Assembly: GCA_035380045.1 (NCBI GenBank)
Contig: DAOSWM010000025.1
Span: forward strand, 1-39,911
Origin: DAOSWM01 sp035380045
Lineage (GTDB): Bacteria; Bacteroidota; Bacteroidia; Bacteroidales; Tenuifilaceae
Direction of reading: 5' to 3'
Length of the DNA: 39,911 nt
Below the pieces are notes generated by a model. It saw nothing but the letters and a program-made list of their open reading frames with translations. It did no database searches and was not told where the DNA came from. A program made the translations under genes and the position numbers. Each line of letters starts with the position of its first letter. The first letter of the stretch is position 1. Below, piece after piece: positions 1-8,200 of this stretch.

Positions 1-161
1 ATTCCGCAACATTAAATCAGAATACTATTTTCTTGACGTTTTTAATGTTTCTTATAATATCTTAACGTTTTCTAAAAAACTTTTTTTTTACGTTTGTCGA
101 TAGGGTATTTCACTTGTCGAGGATCTATAGCATATAATCTACTTTAATAACACACGTAGCC

Positions 162-3100
162 ATGAAACGAATAAGCTTGTTTCTTATAAGCATTGTTGTT
201 TATACAAATAGCCTGGCTCAATCATATCGAATAAACCACTATAATATTAATCAGGGGTTATCGCAAAGCGTTGTTTACACAATATTTCAAGATAGCAAAG
301 GCTTTATTTGGGTTGGAACCCAGAATGGGCTTAACCGTTTTGATGGGTACTCATTCGTTAAGTTTTTGCACAATCCTTCCGACACAAACTCCTTGTCGGA
401 CAGCTGGGTATACTCAATAACGGAAGACAAAGAGGGAAATTTGTGGATTGGCACCCGTAATGGCTTGAATAAATTTAACTATAACACCAACAAGTTCTAT
501 AGGTACCAGCAAAAAACAAAGCCTGGAAATACCCTTTACAGGGACAATGTTTACGGTTGTGTTGTGAGCGATGACGGCATTGTGTACACCAACACGCCCC
601 CTCTTATTAATGCCTTTAATCCTAAAACCGAAGAGTACACGCATTACCAAAACAATCTTGGGCAAAACCCAAATGTGGAGGAACAAACGTTGCCTATAAT
701 TATCGATAGCGAGGGTATTATATGGGCTGCAACAACATTTGGGTTAACCCGATTCGACCCAGAAAGTAAAAAGTTCACCAACTTTCAGCATAACGAAAAA
801 GATAGCAAAACCATAAATAGTAACAACATCCTCACGATATACGAAGACTTAAACGGCAACATTCTGGCAGGAACCCCTGCTGGCATAAATATCTTCGACA
901 GACAAAGCGAAACCTTCAGTCACTATAAAGTTCAGGTGAATAATGCCAACGTTTGGTTTCAGTCCATTGTACAGGACCAGAAGGGAAACTACTGGGTTGG
1001 AACCCAAGGAAATGGTGTTCTAAAACTTAGAATAGATGGCAAAGAAGTTGTCCTCTTGAACAATATCGAAGCCAGCGAAACCCAAAGCCCTAACACGCTA
1101 AACCACAGTATAGTAAATACACTATTCATCGACTTCTCCCACAACCTGTGGATTGGGACACTGAACGGCCTTGATAAAACCAACCTAAAGGACCCCCGCT
1201 TTTCACTATATCGAAAATCGGAGGAGGAGAACTCCGTTGATCTGCTCGACAACGTAATTGCATCAATATACAAACACTCCGATGGAACCATTTGGGTAGG
1301 CAACTGGGGCAAAGGTTTAAACATTGTAAACAGGGAAACCGGCAAGGTAACGCATTACTCATCACAGCTTAGTAACGAACGTTACATCCCCAACGATTTC
1401 GTCCACGTTATTTTTGAATACACCCAATCCGAAATTTGGATAGGTACCCGCAGTGGAATTTTTGTTTTCGACAACCAAAGGTTTGTCCCTTTCTCTCGGT
1501 TTTATAAATCCAGCAAGCTTCCCGATCTGTCAACGTTCAGAATTTCGCATATACTAAAAGATGCAAAAAACAATGTTTGGATAGCAACACAGGGAGGATT
1601 ATTCTATGTTAACATGAACGATTTCTCCTTTGTTCACTACACACAGGATTCTCCCAAAGAGCAGAATCTTAGCGATAACCTGATTTACTCAATCACCTTC
1701 GACCACGACAGCACCCTGTGGATTGCATCAAAAAACGGGCTGAACTATTACAGCCCTCAATCAAAAAAAATCACGCACATTCTTCGCCAGGAAGGTTTAC
1801 AAAACACATTAAACGACAACTATACTGTTTCCATCTGTTACACCTCCGACTCATCACTTTTAATTGGAACTAAATCGGGTATTAATAAGCTTAACATAGA
1901 AACCAAAAAGTTCACCTACATTACTGAAGCAGATGGGCTTCCTGCCGGCGTAGTTTATGAAATAATTGAAGACGACTGGGGAAACGTATGGTTTGGTACC
2001 GGGAACGGACTTGCTGAACTCAAAAAAGGTGAAACGAAGCTAACTATTTATAGCGAGGATGACGGGCTCCAGGGTGCCGAGTTTAACTTGCATGCAGGCC
2101 ATAAGAGCAAGGATGGAGAAATTTTCTTTGGAGGAATGAACGGGTTTAACTCCTACTTCCCCAACAAATTGTCTAACAACATGTTCGTACCAAGTGTTGA
2201 GTTTACCTCCTTCCAAAAACAGAGTAGTAGCGGAACCGAAAACATTCACATTACCGAAAACAGTAGTATAATACTAAAACATAACGACTATGCATTTAAC
2301 GTTGAGTTTGCTGCCCTTGAGTTTACTAGTCCAAACAAGAACCAGTACGCATACAAGTTTACAAACTCCGACGGGGAATGGATTTACAATGGGAACAGAC
2401 GATTCCTCACTTTTTCAAACATCTCACCCGGCGTATACCAGCTTTGGGTAAAAGGAAGCAATAACGACGGGATTTGGAACGAGGAAGGAACTAGCATTAC
2501 CATTAAAGTTTTACCCCCATGGTGGAGAAGCTGGGTTGCTTACTTCGTTTACATTATTCTTATTCTTATTGGTATTATTGCTTTCATTAAGTACCGTGAA
2601 AAAAAGCTGGTTGAACAAAAAAGGGTTCTGGAACACATGGTTAAGGAGCGAACCATGGAAGTTGAAATGCAGAAAAATGAAATTATTGGGAAGAATGAGG
2701 AGCTGGAATCGCAAAACGTTGAAATTATGAGCCAGCGGGATTTGCTCTCTGAGCAAAACCAAAAAATATCAAAACAGAACAAGCAGATTAAGGACAGCAT
2801 ACAGTACGCCAGCCGAATCCAGAACGCGCTACTTCCATCTACAAATGTGCTATCGCAAAACAATATCGACCACTTTCTAATTCTCAAACCCAAGGATATT
2901 GTTAGCGGCGATTTCTACTGGTTTAAGCAGGTAAGGCACCACCTTCTCTTTGCCGTAGCCGATTGTACCGGACACGGAGTACCCGGCGCATTTATGAGCA
3001 TGCTTGGGAATGCCTTCCTTAACGAAATTGTTATGAGGAATGAGATAACCCGAGCCAATCAGGTGCTAGAAAAACTCCGTAACCTAATCATATCCTCGTT

Positions 3101-3542
3101 AATGCAATCGGGCGAAGATGCAGTATCACGTGATGGCATGGACATTGCTTTCTGTGAAATCGACCTTGCAACCCTAAAGCTACAGTACGCCGGAGCGCAC
3201 GTTAACCTAATAATTGTTAGGAACAACGAAATAATTACTGTAAAAGCCGACAGAATTCCCGTTGGTTTATACCACAAGGAGCAGCGCCCGTTTACCAACC
3301 AAGATATACAACTACAGTCAAACGACAAACTATACCTGTTTACCGATGGAATAATCGATCAGTTTGGGGGCGAACACGGAGGGAAGTTCATGCTGAAAAG
3401 ATTCCTGAGGTTGATAACCGACATCAACCAGCTACCAATGGATCAACAGCAACGACTTATCGAGGCATCAATGAACCGCTGGATGAACGATAAGTACGAA
3501 CAAATTGACGACATCACTGTTTTAGGACTTCATGTTCTGTAA
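162..3542 (+). CDS. Two-component-regulator propeller / Y_Y_Y / SpoIIE PP2C phosphatase
   Basis: Membrane signalling protein of 1126 aa. It has a signal peptide (about residues 1-19, cleavage after LAQ), then many propeller repeats of the pattern 'iWiGT.nGLn.f' covering about residues 25-670, as in the two 7-bladed propellers of hybrid two-component systems. A Y_Y_Y-type Ig-like domain follows (about 690-780), one TM helix (about 788-810), a charged coiled coil (812-885) and a C-terminal SpoIIE-type PP2C domain. Phosphatase metal-site motifs are intact: GDFYW near 916, ADCTGHG near 933, TDG near 1061 and IDD near 1115. The usual histidine-kinase output is replaced by a phosphatase. Inference: a periplasmic ligand controls dephosphorylation of an unknown cytoplasmic phosphoprotein, possibly a SiaC-type or anti-sigma-antagonist protein. 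ATG 162 begins the signal peptide. The propeller normally senses glycans, but no PUL locus lies nearby. Confidence 0.93.
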   Translation: MKRISLFLISIVVYTNSLAQSYRINHYNINQGLSQSVVYTIFQDSKGFIWVGTQNGLNRFDGYSFVKFLHNPSDTNSLSDSWVYSITEDKEGNLWIGTRNGLNKFNYNTNKFYRYQQKTKPGNTLYRDNVYGCVVSDDGIVYTNTPPLINAFNPKTEEYTHYQNNLGQNPNVEEQTLPIIIDSEGIIWAATTFGLTRFDPESKKFTNFQHNEKDSKTINSNNILTIYEDLNGNILAGTPAGINIFDRQSETFSHYKVQVNNANVWFQSIVQDQKGNYWVGTQGNGVLKLRIDGKEVVLLNNIEASETQSPNTLNHSIVNTLFIDFSHNLWIGTLNGLDKTNLKDPRFSLYRKSEEENSVDLLDNVIASIYKHSDGTIWVGNWGKGLNIVNRETGKVTHYSSQLSNERYIPNDFVHVIFEYTQSEIWIGTRSGIFVFDNQRFVPFSRFYKSSKLPDLSTFRISHILKDAKNNVWIATQGGLFYVNMNDFSFVHYTQDSPKEQNLSDNLIYSITFDHDSTLWIASKNGLNYYSPQSKKITHILRQEGLQNTLNDNYTVSICYTSDSSLLIGTKSGINKLNIETKKFTYITEADGLPAGVVYEIIEDDWGNVWFGTGNGLAELKKGETKLTIYSEDDGLQGAEFNLHAGHKSKDGEIFFGGMNGFNSYFPNKLSNNMFVPSVEFTSFQKQSSSGTENIHITENSSIILKHNDYAFNVEFAALEFTSPNKNQYAYKFTNSDGEWIYNGNRRFLTFSNISPGVYQLWVKGSNNDGIWNEEGTSITIKVLPPWWRSWVAYFVYIILILIGIIAFIKYREKKLVEQKRVLEHMVKERTMEVEMQKNEIIGKNEELESQNVEIMSQRDLLSEQNQKISKQNKQIKDSIQYASRIQNALLPSTNVLSQNNIDHFLILKPKDIVSGDFYWFKQVRHHLLFAVADCTGHGVPGAFMSMLGNAFLNEIVMRNEITRANQVLEKLRNLIISSLMQSGEDAVSRDGMDIAFCEIDLATLKLQYAGAHVNLIIVRNNEIITVKADRIPVGLYHKEQRPFTNQDIQLQSNDKLYLFTDGIIDQFGGEHGGKFMLKRFLRLITDINQLPMDQQQRLIEASMNRWMNDKYEQIDDITVLGLHVL

Positions 3543-3610
3543 TAATGCTTTTCTGTTCATATTAATGCATTATTTTTTTGCTACTATTGCAGAATAAAAA
3601 AACAAAACAA

Positions 3611-4051
3611 TTGAGAATACTAATCCTTTGTACCGGAAACTCATGCCGAAGCCAAATGGCCGAAGGTTACCTAAAATCATTTGACAACAGCATTGAAGTT
3701 TTTTCTGCTGGAACCAATCCTTCCAGTAATGTGCATCCGTACGCTGTTGAAGCAATGGCTGAAGTAGGCATCGACATCTCGGGAAATATACCCAAAAGCG
3801 TTGAGCAATACTTATCCCAACATTTTAATTACGTAATAACCGTTTGCGGGGGAGCAAACGAAAGCTGCCCAACCTTTACCGGTAAAGTTGCTAACCGGTG
3901 GCATATTGGCTTCGACGATCCTGCAGAAGCAATCGGTTCCGACGAAGAGGTAATGGCTGTTTTTCGCCGTGTTCGCAACGAGATTGGGGAGTCGTTTTCT
4001 GCATTCTACAAATCGCAAATTCTTGGTGAGAAGAATTGCTGCTGCGAGTAA
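3611..4051 (+). CDS. arsC: Arsenate reductase / low-MW tyrosine phosphatase family (thioredoxin-type ArsC)
   Basis: Small cytoplasmic enzyme of the LMW-PTP fold. From the chosen start the P-loop CTGNSCR holds nucleophile Cys7 and Arg13. Cys79 and Cys86 in VCGGANESCP match the redox pair of thioredoxin-coupled arsenate reductases, and FDDPAE supplies the general-acid Asp. The triple-cysteine sequence activity would be arsenate to arsenite. No ATG precedes the P-loop. The open frame extends to a TTG at 3578, but family alignment (start three residues before xxLxLCTGNS) favours the TTG at 3611, so a non-ATG start is needed either way. The C-terminus ends in three consecutive cysteines followed by Glu, an unusual tail that may bind metal or arsenite. 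No ars regulator or pump is adjacent, so the physiological role is uncertain; protein-phosphatase function remains possible. Confidence 0.85.
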   Translation: MRILILCTGNSCRSQMAEGYLKSFDNSIEVFSAGTNPSSNVHPYAVEAMAEVGIDISGNIPKSVEQYLSQHFNYVITVCGGANESCPTFTGKVANRWHIGFDDPAEAIGSDEEVMAVFRRVRNEIGESFSAFYKSQILGEKNCCCE

Positions 4052-4144
4052 CTATTTATGCCCAACAAATAAACTCCCTCCGTTCCAAAATAAATAGTTT
4101 AGAAAAACTCAAAAACACCCTTCTGTAAAAAAAATAAAAAACAC

Positions 4145-4175
4145 TTTGCAAATTTAACATTGTTAATTATATTCG
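4145..4175 (+). promoter_or_regulatory. Promoter of the tetR gene
   Basis: A -33 TTTG (4145-4148) and a -7 TATATTCG (4168-4175, one mismatch to TAnnTTTG) are 19 bp apart, fitting the Bacteroidota housekeeping promoter. A perfect dyad lies in the spacer, so a protein bound there would block RNA polymerase. Confidence 0.6.
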
Positions 4176-4202
4176 CGGTGTTAATTTATTGAACAGTGTT
4201 AA
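4154..4202 (+). promoter_or_regulatory. Two operator-like dyads in the tetR promoter/leader
   Basis: TTAACATTGTTAA (4154-4166) is a perfect palindrome around one base and sits between the -33 and -7 boxes. TGAACAGTGTTAA (4190-4202) is a one-mismatch version just before ATG 4204, centred 36 bp downstream. The placement suggests autorepression by the TetR protein encoded next. The same TTAACnnnGTTAA arrangement recurs at 9015-9027. Confidence 0.6.
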
Positions 4203-4203
4203 C

Positions 4204-4797
4204 ATGAGTAACAAAGAATTGCAAGAAAAAAGGATGAAAGGGTATTTTATCCAAGCAGCAAAAGACATCCTAAAAGGAGAAGGAATAAATAGTTTGAGCG
4301 TTAGAAACATTGCTAATCAGGCTGGATACTCCTACGCAACCCTATATAACTACTTTAAAGATGTTAACGATTTAGTCTTTCTCTGCGTAAACGATTTTCA
4401 GGAGGAGTGTAAACTTTTTGCTGAAAGCCAAACCAAGAATACTCCAGAAGGATTGGAAAAACTAAAGGCATCAGTTTTAGCATACATTGGCTATTTTGTC
4501 GAATACCCTAGTGTTTTCGATGTGTTTTACCTAGCAAAAGTGGGTGACTTTGGGAACAAGCAGGCAACAATTAATGCAATAAGTAACTCCCTCGAGAATG
4601 TTTGTATTTCAGACTGGGAATACTGTATTACCCAAAAATTAGTTCCAACTGAAAAAGCTAACATCATTAAATCTCAACTAAAGAATACTGTAGTTGGACT
4701 TCTATTGCTTTATATAAATCGGAGGATCCCAAATACATACTCTGATTTTATTCATCAGGCTGAAACCATGGTGAATCAACTTTTTGAATTCAATTAG
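4204..4797 (+). CDS. TetR/AcrR-family transcriptional regulator
   Basis: Cytoplasmic one-component repressor of 197 aa. The N-terminal helix-turn-helix is clear: an IxxAAKDIL helix, then SLSVRNIANQAGYSYATLYNYFKD, the TetR signature with recognition helix around YATLYNYF. The C-terminal part is all-helical ligand-binding/dimerisation sequence without a recognisable subfamily, so the effector is unknown. The frame is open from a TTG at 4189, but that codon lies within the downstream dyad region and at the expected transcript start, so ATG 4204 is preferred. Palindromes in its own promoter suggest autoregulation, and a matching palindrome upstream of the UPF0104 membrane-protein gene at 9074 is a candidate target. 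Confidence 0.88.
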   Translation: MSNKELQEKRMKGYFIQAAKDILKGEGINSLSVRNIANQAGYSYATLYNYFKDVNDLVFLCVNDFQEECKLFAESQTKNTPEGLEKLKASVLAYIGYFVEYPSVFDVFYLAKVGDFGNKQATINAISNSLENVCISDWEYCITQKLVPTEKANIIKSQLKNTVVGLLLLYINRRIPNTYSDFIHQAETMVNQLFEFN

Positions 4798-5271
4798 CAC
4801 CCCCTTTCTTTGGCTGCGAATGGCAACTAAACTAACAAGCAGCAACCACTTTTTTCAATCAAACATACCATCTGAGGGTGTCTCAAAAGTTCATTGTGTG
4901 ACTCTGTGAAAGACACTGAGAACCTCTTTGAAACTAATAATTTATTGTATCACAGTGTATCGCAAGGGAACCACAGAGTTCCACAGAGGAGTAAATCTTA
5001 CCCTTTTTTTACTTTTGAAACACCCTCTTTTTATTACAATATTTCCTATAGTAACCTTAAAAATAAGCTCTTATCGAGCCATTCCGTCTCTCAATAAAAA
5101 TACTTTACCCAAATTTTACTCCTCAATATTGAAAGAGATCTTTCCCCCATCAACCATTAAGAACCTAGTATTTTCTAATCCTTCACAGATGTTGTAAAAC
5201 ATAGTAACAATTAAAATATTTTCTCGTTTATAACTGTGAAACGTTTAACACATTTTCAAAAATAAAATATT
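4798..5271. other. Non-coding gap between tetR and osmC
   Basis: The 474 bases hold the 154-bp MITE-like element (4874-5027) and otherwise AT-rich sequence. Two overlapping open frames here (about 4894-5197) lie largely in the repeat and have no protein-like features. A small hairpin with GAAAGA/TCTTTC arms sits near 5129. The imperfect dyad TGTGAAACGTTTAACACA precedes osmC at about 5235-5252 and could be regulatory. Confidence 0.6.
4874..5027. repeat. 154-bp MITE-like inverted-repeat element, copy 1
   Basis: Terminal inverted repeats of 17 bp match at 16 positions (GAGGGTGTCTCAAAAGT at 4874-4890; ACTTTTGAAACACCCTC at 5011-5027). The interior is itself an imperfect long palindrome built from CTCTGTG-type blocks on the left and CACAGAG-type blocks on the right, around an AT-rich centre near 4940. 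It encodes nothing credible. A second copy of the same length lies at 33728-33881. No clear target-site duplication is visible. Confidence 0.8.
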
Positions 5272-5718
5272 ATGATTTCAACAGTAAAAGTTAACGCAAA
5301 AATGGGTTCTGGATTCAGAACCGAGATAGGATGCTCACATCCATTTGTAATCGACCAACCAAAAGCGGGCGGAGGTAACGATGAGGGTCCAAATCCGCTT
5401 GAAATATTCCTGTCATCACTCCCCGCATGCATTTGCGCGATTGGCAGGATTATTGCCAACCAAAAACGTATTAACCTCAGAGGAATTGAGGTTGAAGTTG
5501 AGGGCGATATCGACAAGGATTTCCTTATGGGAAAAACCACCGAGGGTCGGTCGGGATTCACTGAGATTCGTGCATTCGTTAAAATCGATGCCGACATGAG
5601 CGACGAAGAGAAAAAATCATTTCTTCATGAAATAGAAACTCGCTGTCCCATTGCCGATAACATGTCCAATAAGTCAATAATCAGGGCTGAAGTTTACAGC
5701 ACACTAAACGCCAACTAG
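5272..5718 (+). CDS. OsmC/Ohr-family protein
   Basis: Cytoplasmic protein of 148 aa and typical OsmC length. The family's two redox cysteines are present: Cys53 in SLPACICA on the central helix and Cys125 in ETRCPIAD. The family reduces organic or fatty-acid hydroperoxides as a dimer, usually recycled by lipoylated or thiol partners. The exact subgroup (Ohr, OsmC or YhfA-like) cannot be fixed by eye; the extra Cys55 and the GGGNDEGPNPLE loop look more like the YhfA/OsmC branch than Ohr. It stands alone between a repeat and a strong terminator, so it is probably monocistronic. Confidence 0.88.
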   Translation: MISTVKVNAKMGSGFRTEIGCSHPFVIDQPKAGGGNDEGPNPLEIFLSSLPACICAIGRIIANQKRINLRGIEVEVEGDIDKDFLMGKTTEGRSGFTEIRAFVKIDADMSDEEKKSFLHEIETRCPIADNMSNKSIIRAEVYSTLNAN

Positions 5719-5810
5719 CAAGCATTTATATGGCAAATAAAATCGGCTAACCCATTCCTACAATAAATTATGGATTAAGGGTTATAAAACCTTCACTTTA
5801 CGCTAAAGCT

Positions 5811-5850
5811 AATCGAGGAATCTAACAAAAGTAGATTCCTCGATTTTTTT
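5811..5850 (+). terminator. Rho-independent terminator after osmC
   Basis: A perfect 14-bp stem (AATCGAGGAATCTA / TAGATTCCTCGATT) with a 7-nt loop is followed by a T run. Confidence 0.9.
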
Positions 5851-5913
5851 GTAATAAAAAGAAAACATCAAAGCGTCTTTTTTATTATCTTCACAATTCC
5901 TAAACCTAAAAAA

Positions 5914-6510
5914 ATGATACTACTCGATTTTAGCACTTGGTGGAACGATCTCTCTACCTTTGCATCCATTTACTGGCTTATTACACTTCCTGCTTCCGCA
6001 GTTTTTGTAATTCAGCTTATTCTTACGCTCATAGGTGCCGATGCCGACCACGACGGGCTCGATGCACTGGGCGATGCTGACGCCGGAGTTGACACCGACC
6101 ACGGAATTGGTTTCCAATTCATAAGCCTTAAGAACTTCATCGCATTCTTCACCGTTTTTGGCTGGGTGGGGCTAGCCTGCATTTACAGTGGTTTTGGGCC
6201 ATGGATCACAGTTCTTATCTCCACTGTTGCCGGGCTGATTATGATGGTTATTATGGCATCAATCTACTATTTCTTAGGCAAGCTCACTGAGTCGGGCAAT
6301 GTAAATATGGAAAGTGCCATTGGTAAAACCGCTACGGTTTACCTGTTCATCCCACCCAACAGGCAAGCTTCAGGGAAAGTCCAAATTCAGCTACAGGGCT
6401 ATCGCACCCTTGATGCAATGACTGATGAAGACGAAAAAATCCCAACCGGCTCCATCGTTCAGGTGGTTGATGTGATTAACGACGAAATCCTCCTTGTAAA
6501 AAAAGCGTAG
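5914..6510 (+). CDS. NfeD-like / OB-fold membrane protein, flotillin partner
   Basis: Membrane protein of 198 aa placed 69 bp before a flotillin gene. TM segments lie at about residues 18-40, 70-90 and 95-118. The loop after the first is rich in Asp and His (about residues 43-65, with DADHDG and DTDHG), which could bind cations. The C-terminal region (about 130-198, from 'SAIGKTATVYLFIPPN' to 'VVDVINDEILLV') has the beta-rich pattern of the NfeD/YuaF OB-fold domain. Members of this family (NfeD1b, YuaF, YqiJ) are encoded beside flotillins and form membrane microdomain complexes with them. No serine-protease domain is present, so this is the short form. Confidence 0.8.
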   Translation: MILLDFSTWWNDLSTFASIYWLITLPASAVFVIQLILTLIGADADHDGLDALGDADAGVDTDHGIGFQFISLKNFIAFFTVFGWVGLACIYSGFGPWITVLISTVAGLIMMVIMASIYYFLGKLTESGNVNMESAIGKTATVYLFIPPNRQASGKVQIQLQGYRTLDAMTDEDEKIPTGSIVQVVDVINDEILLVKKA

Positions 6511-6531
6511 TCTTATCTATTTATTCTTTTG

Positions 6532-6559
6532 CATTCTACATTTTACATTTTACATTCTT
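6532..6559 (+). repeat. Four tandem 7-bp repeats before the flotillin gene
   Basis: CATTCTA, CATTTTA, CATTTTA and CATTCTT follow one another without gaps, 21 bp upstream of the flotillin start and between two genes that are probably co-transcribed. Confidence 0.75.
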
Positions 6560-6579
6560 AACCTTTAACCTTTTATAAT

Positions 6580-8007
6580 ATGGGAGAATACATTCTACTA
6601 GGAACCATTGCTCTGGTTATCTTCGTTTTCATCCTTATCATCTCGCTTGTAAAGCGATACAAGCGCTGTCCTTCCGACAGAGTTCTTGTAGTTTTCGGTA
6701 AAGTTGGGAAAGGGAAGAGCGATCAGGCGCGCTCGGCCAAGTGTATCCACGGAGGTGCAGCCTTCATCTGGCCAATCATTCAGGACTACTCATTCCTGAA
6801 CCTCACCCCAATTTCCATTGAAATTAACCTTACCAATGCGCTTAGCCAGCAGAACATTCGGGTTGATGTTCCCTCTCGATTTACCGTAGGTATTTCAACC
6901 GAACCAGGCGTTATGGATAACGCGGCCGAACGCTTGCTGGGCCTTTCGCAGGACGATATCAGCAACCTGGCAAAGGACATCATCTTTGGTCAGCTTCGTT
7001 TGGTGGTTGCCACCATGGAAATTGAGGAGATAAACAACAATCGCGACAAATTCTTGGCCGCAGTATCGGCCAACGTGGAGGCTGAACTCAAGAAGATTGG
7101 CTTAAAGCTAATCAACGTAAACGTTACCGACATCAACGACGAGTCGGGCTACATCGAGGCACTGGGAAAGGAAGCCGCCGCCAAGGCCATAAACGACGCC
7201 AAGAAGAGCGTTGCCGAGAAGAACCGCGACGGTTCCATTGGCGAGGCAAACGCTATGCGCGACCAGCGTGTTCAGGTATCTCAGGCCGATGCTACTGCCG
7301 TTGAGGGCGAGAACCAGGCAAAAATAACCATCGCCAACTCAAACGCAACCCGCCGCGAGAACGAGGCGGAGGCTGAACGAAAAGCTGTTGCGGCCGAAAA
7401 AGTTGCCCGAGCAAAAGCTCTCGAGGAAGCATACGCCGCCGAAAAAGCAGCAGAAACAATTCGTGCCCAACGGGAACAAGCCACCCAAAAAGCCGACATT
7501 GTGGTACCCGCTCAAATTAACAAGGAGAAAATTGAGATTGATGCCGAAGCCATCGCTGAACGCACCCGTCGAGAGGCACACGGTGAAGCCGATGCTATCT
7601 TCATGAAGATGGAAGCAGAAGGAAAAGGTATCTTCGAAATCCTTACCAAGCAAGCCGAAGGTTTCGAGAAGCTAAGCAAGGCCGCTGGTAACTCACGCGA
7701 TGCAGTAATGATGATGATTGCCGACAAGCTACCCGAATTGGTAAAAACTCAGGTTGAGGCCATTAAGAATCTTAAAATCGACAAGGTTACCGTTTGGGAT
7801 AACATGGGCTCCGGCAAGGATGGTAAAAGCCCGGCAACCGCCAACTTCCTTTCAGGAATGCTCGGCTCAATTCCTCCTTTCGAGGAACTTTTCAAGATGG
7901 CTGGCATGGAGCTTCCAAACTACTTAAAAGGGAAAACAATTGAAACCGAAAAGCCCAAAAGCAAAGGAGGGAAAAAAGCTGAGGACATAGAACCAGTTCA
8001 GGAGTAA
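6580..8007 (+). CDS. Flotillin-like SPFH-domain protein
   Basis: Membrane scaffold protein of 475 aa. An N-terminal hydrophobic helix (about residues 3-25) is followed by the SPFH/band-7 domain (about 30-200, with VVFGKVGKGKSDQARS and VDVPSRFTVGIS). A long Ala/Glu/Lys-rich coiled coil (about 200-345) carries repeated AEAE/AEKAAE heptads and gives the 'flotillin' half. The C-terminus is polar. Flotillins of the FloT/YqiK type oligomerise and organise ordered membrane domains; the upstream NfeD-like gene is the standard partner. The pair ends with a strong terminator and appears to form a two-gene operon. Confidence 0.93.
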   Translation: MGEYILLGTIALVIFVFILIISLVKRYKRCPSDRVLVVFGKVGKGKSDQARSAKCIHGGAAFIWPIIQDYSFLNLTPISIEINLTNALSQQNIRVDVPSRFTVGISTEPGVMDNAAERLLGLSQDDISNLAKDIIFGQLRLVVATMEIEEINNNRDKFLAAVSANVEAELKKIGLKLINVNVTDINDESGYIEALGKEAAAKAINDAKKSVAEKNRDGSIGEANAMRDQRVQVSQADATAVEGENQAKITIANSNATRRENEAEAERKAVAAEKVARAKALEEAYAAEKAAETIRAQREQATQKADIVVPAQINKEKIEIDAEAIAERTRREAHGEADAIFMKMEAEGKGIFEILTKQAEGFEKLSKAAGNSRDAVMMMIADKLPELVKTQVEAIKNLKIDKVTVWDNMGSGKDGKSPATANFLSGMLGSIPPFEELFKMAGMELPNYLKGKTIETEKPKSKGGKKAEDIEPVQE

Positions 8008-8030
8008 AACCCATAGACCCAACTAACTAA

Positions 8031-8066
8031 AACCCGTCAACCTTTATTGGTTAGACGGGTTTTTTA
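8031..8066 (+). terminator. Rho-independent terminator after the flotillin gene
   Basis: AACCCGTC (8031-8038) pairs with GACGGGTT (8054-8061), with an inner AACC/GGTT pairing, followed by a T run. Confidence 0.9.
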
Positions 8067-8200
8067 TTAAACACACATGAACCATCATAAATAATTTTGA
8101 TTTCTTATGGAATTTCTTCCTCCGCCGCATCATAATTACAAAGGCTGGCACGTTATACTATAAAAGGCCAGTATTCTCTAACCCCAAAAACCATAAAGCT

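Noticed and set aside
94..120. Two TTGTCGA copies 20 bp apart before the first gene
   Set aside because: They could be a binding site, but two 7-mers in an AT-rich leader without symmetry or a recurring example are too weak to report as a feature.
3565..3590. Promoter for arsC at the T-rich stretch
   Set aside because: TATTTTTTTG has two additional bases against TAnnTTTG and no spaced -33 TTG; read-through from the upstream gene is equally likely.
4189..4203. TTG start extending the TetR protein by five residues
   Set aside because: It lies within a probable operator and at about the predicted transcription start; ATG 4204 is adequate and leaves the HTH complete.
4894..5197. Two overlapping open frames of 67 and 89 codons between tetR and osmC
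   Set aside because: They lie largely within the 154-bp palindromic repeat, have no domain-like sequence, and the equivalent frames are not kept in the second copy.
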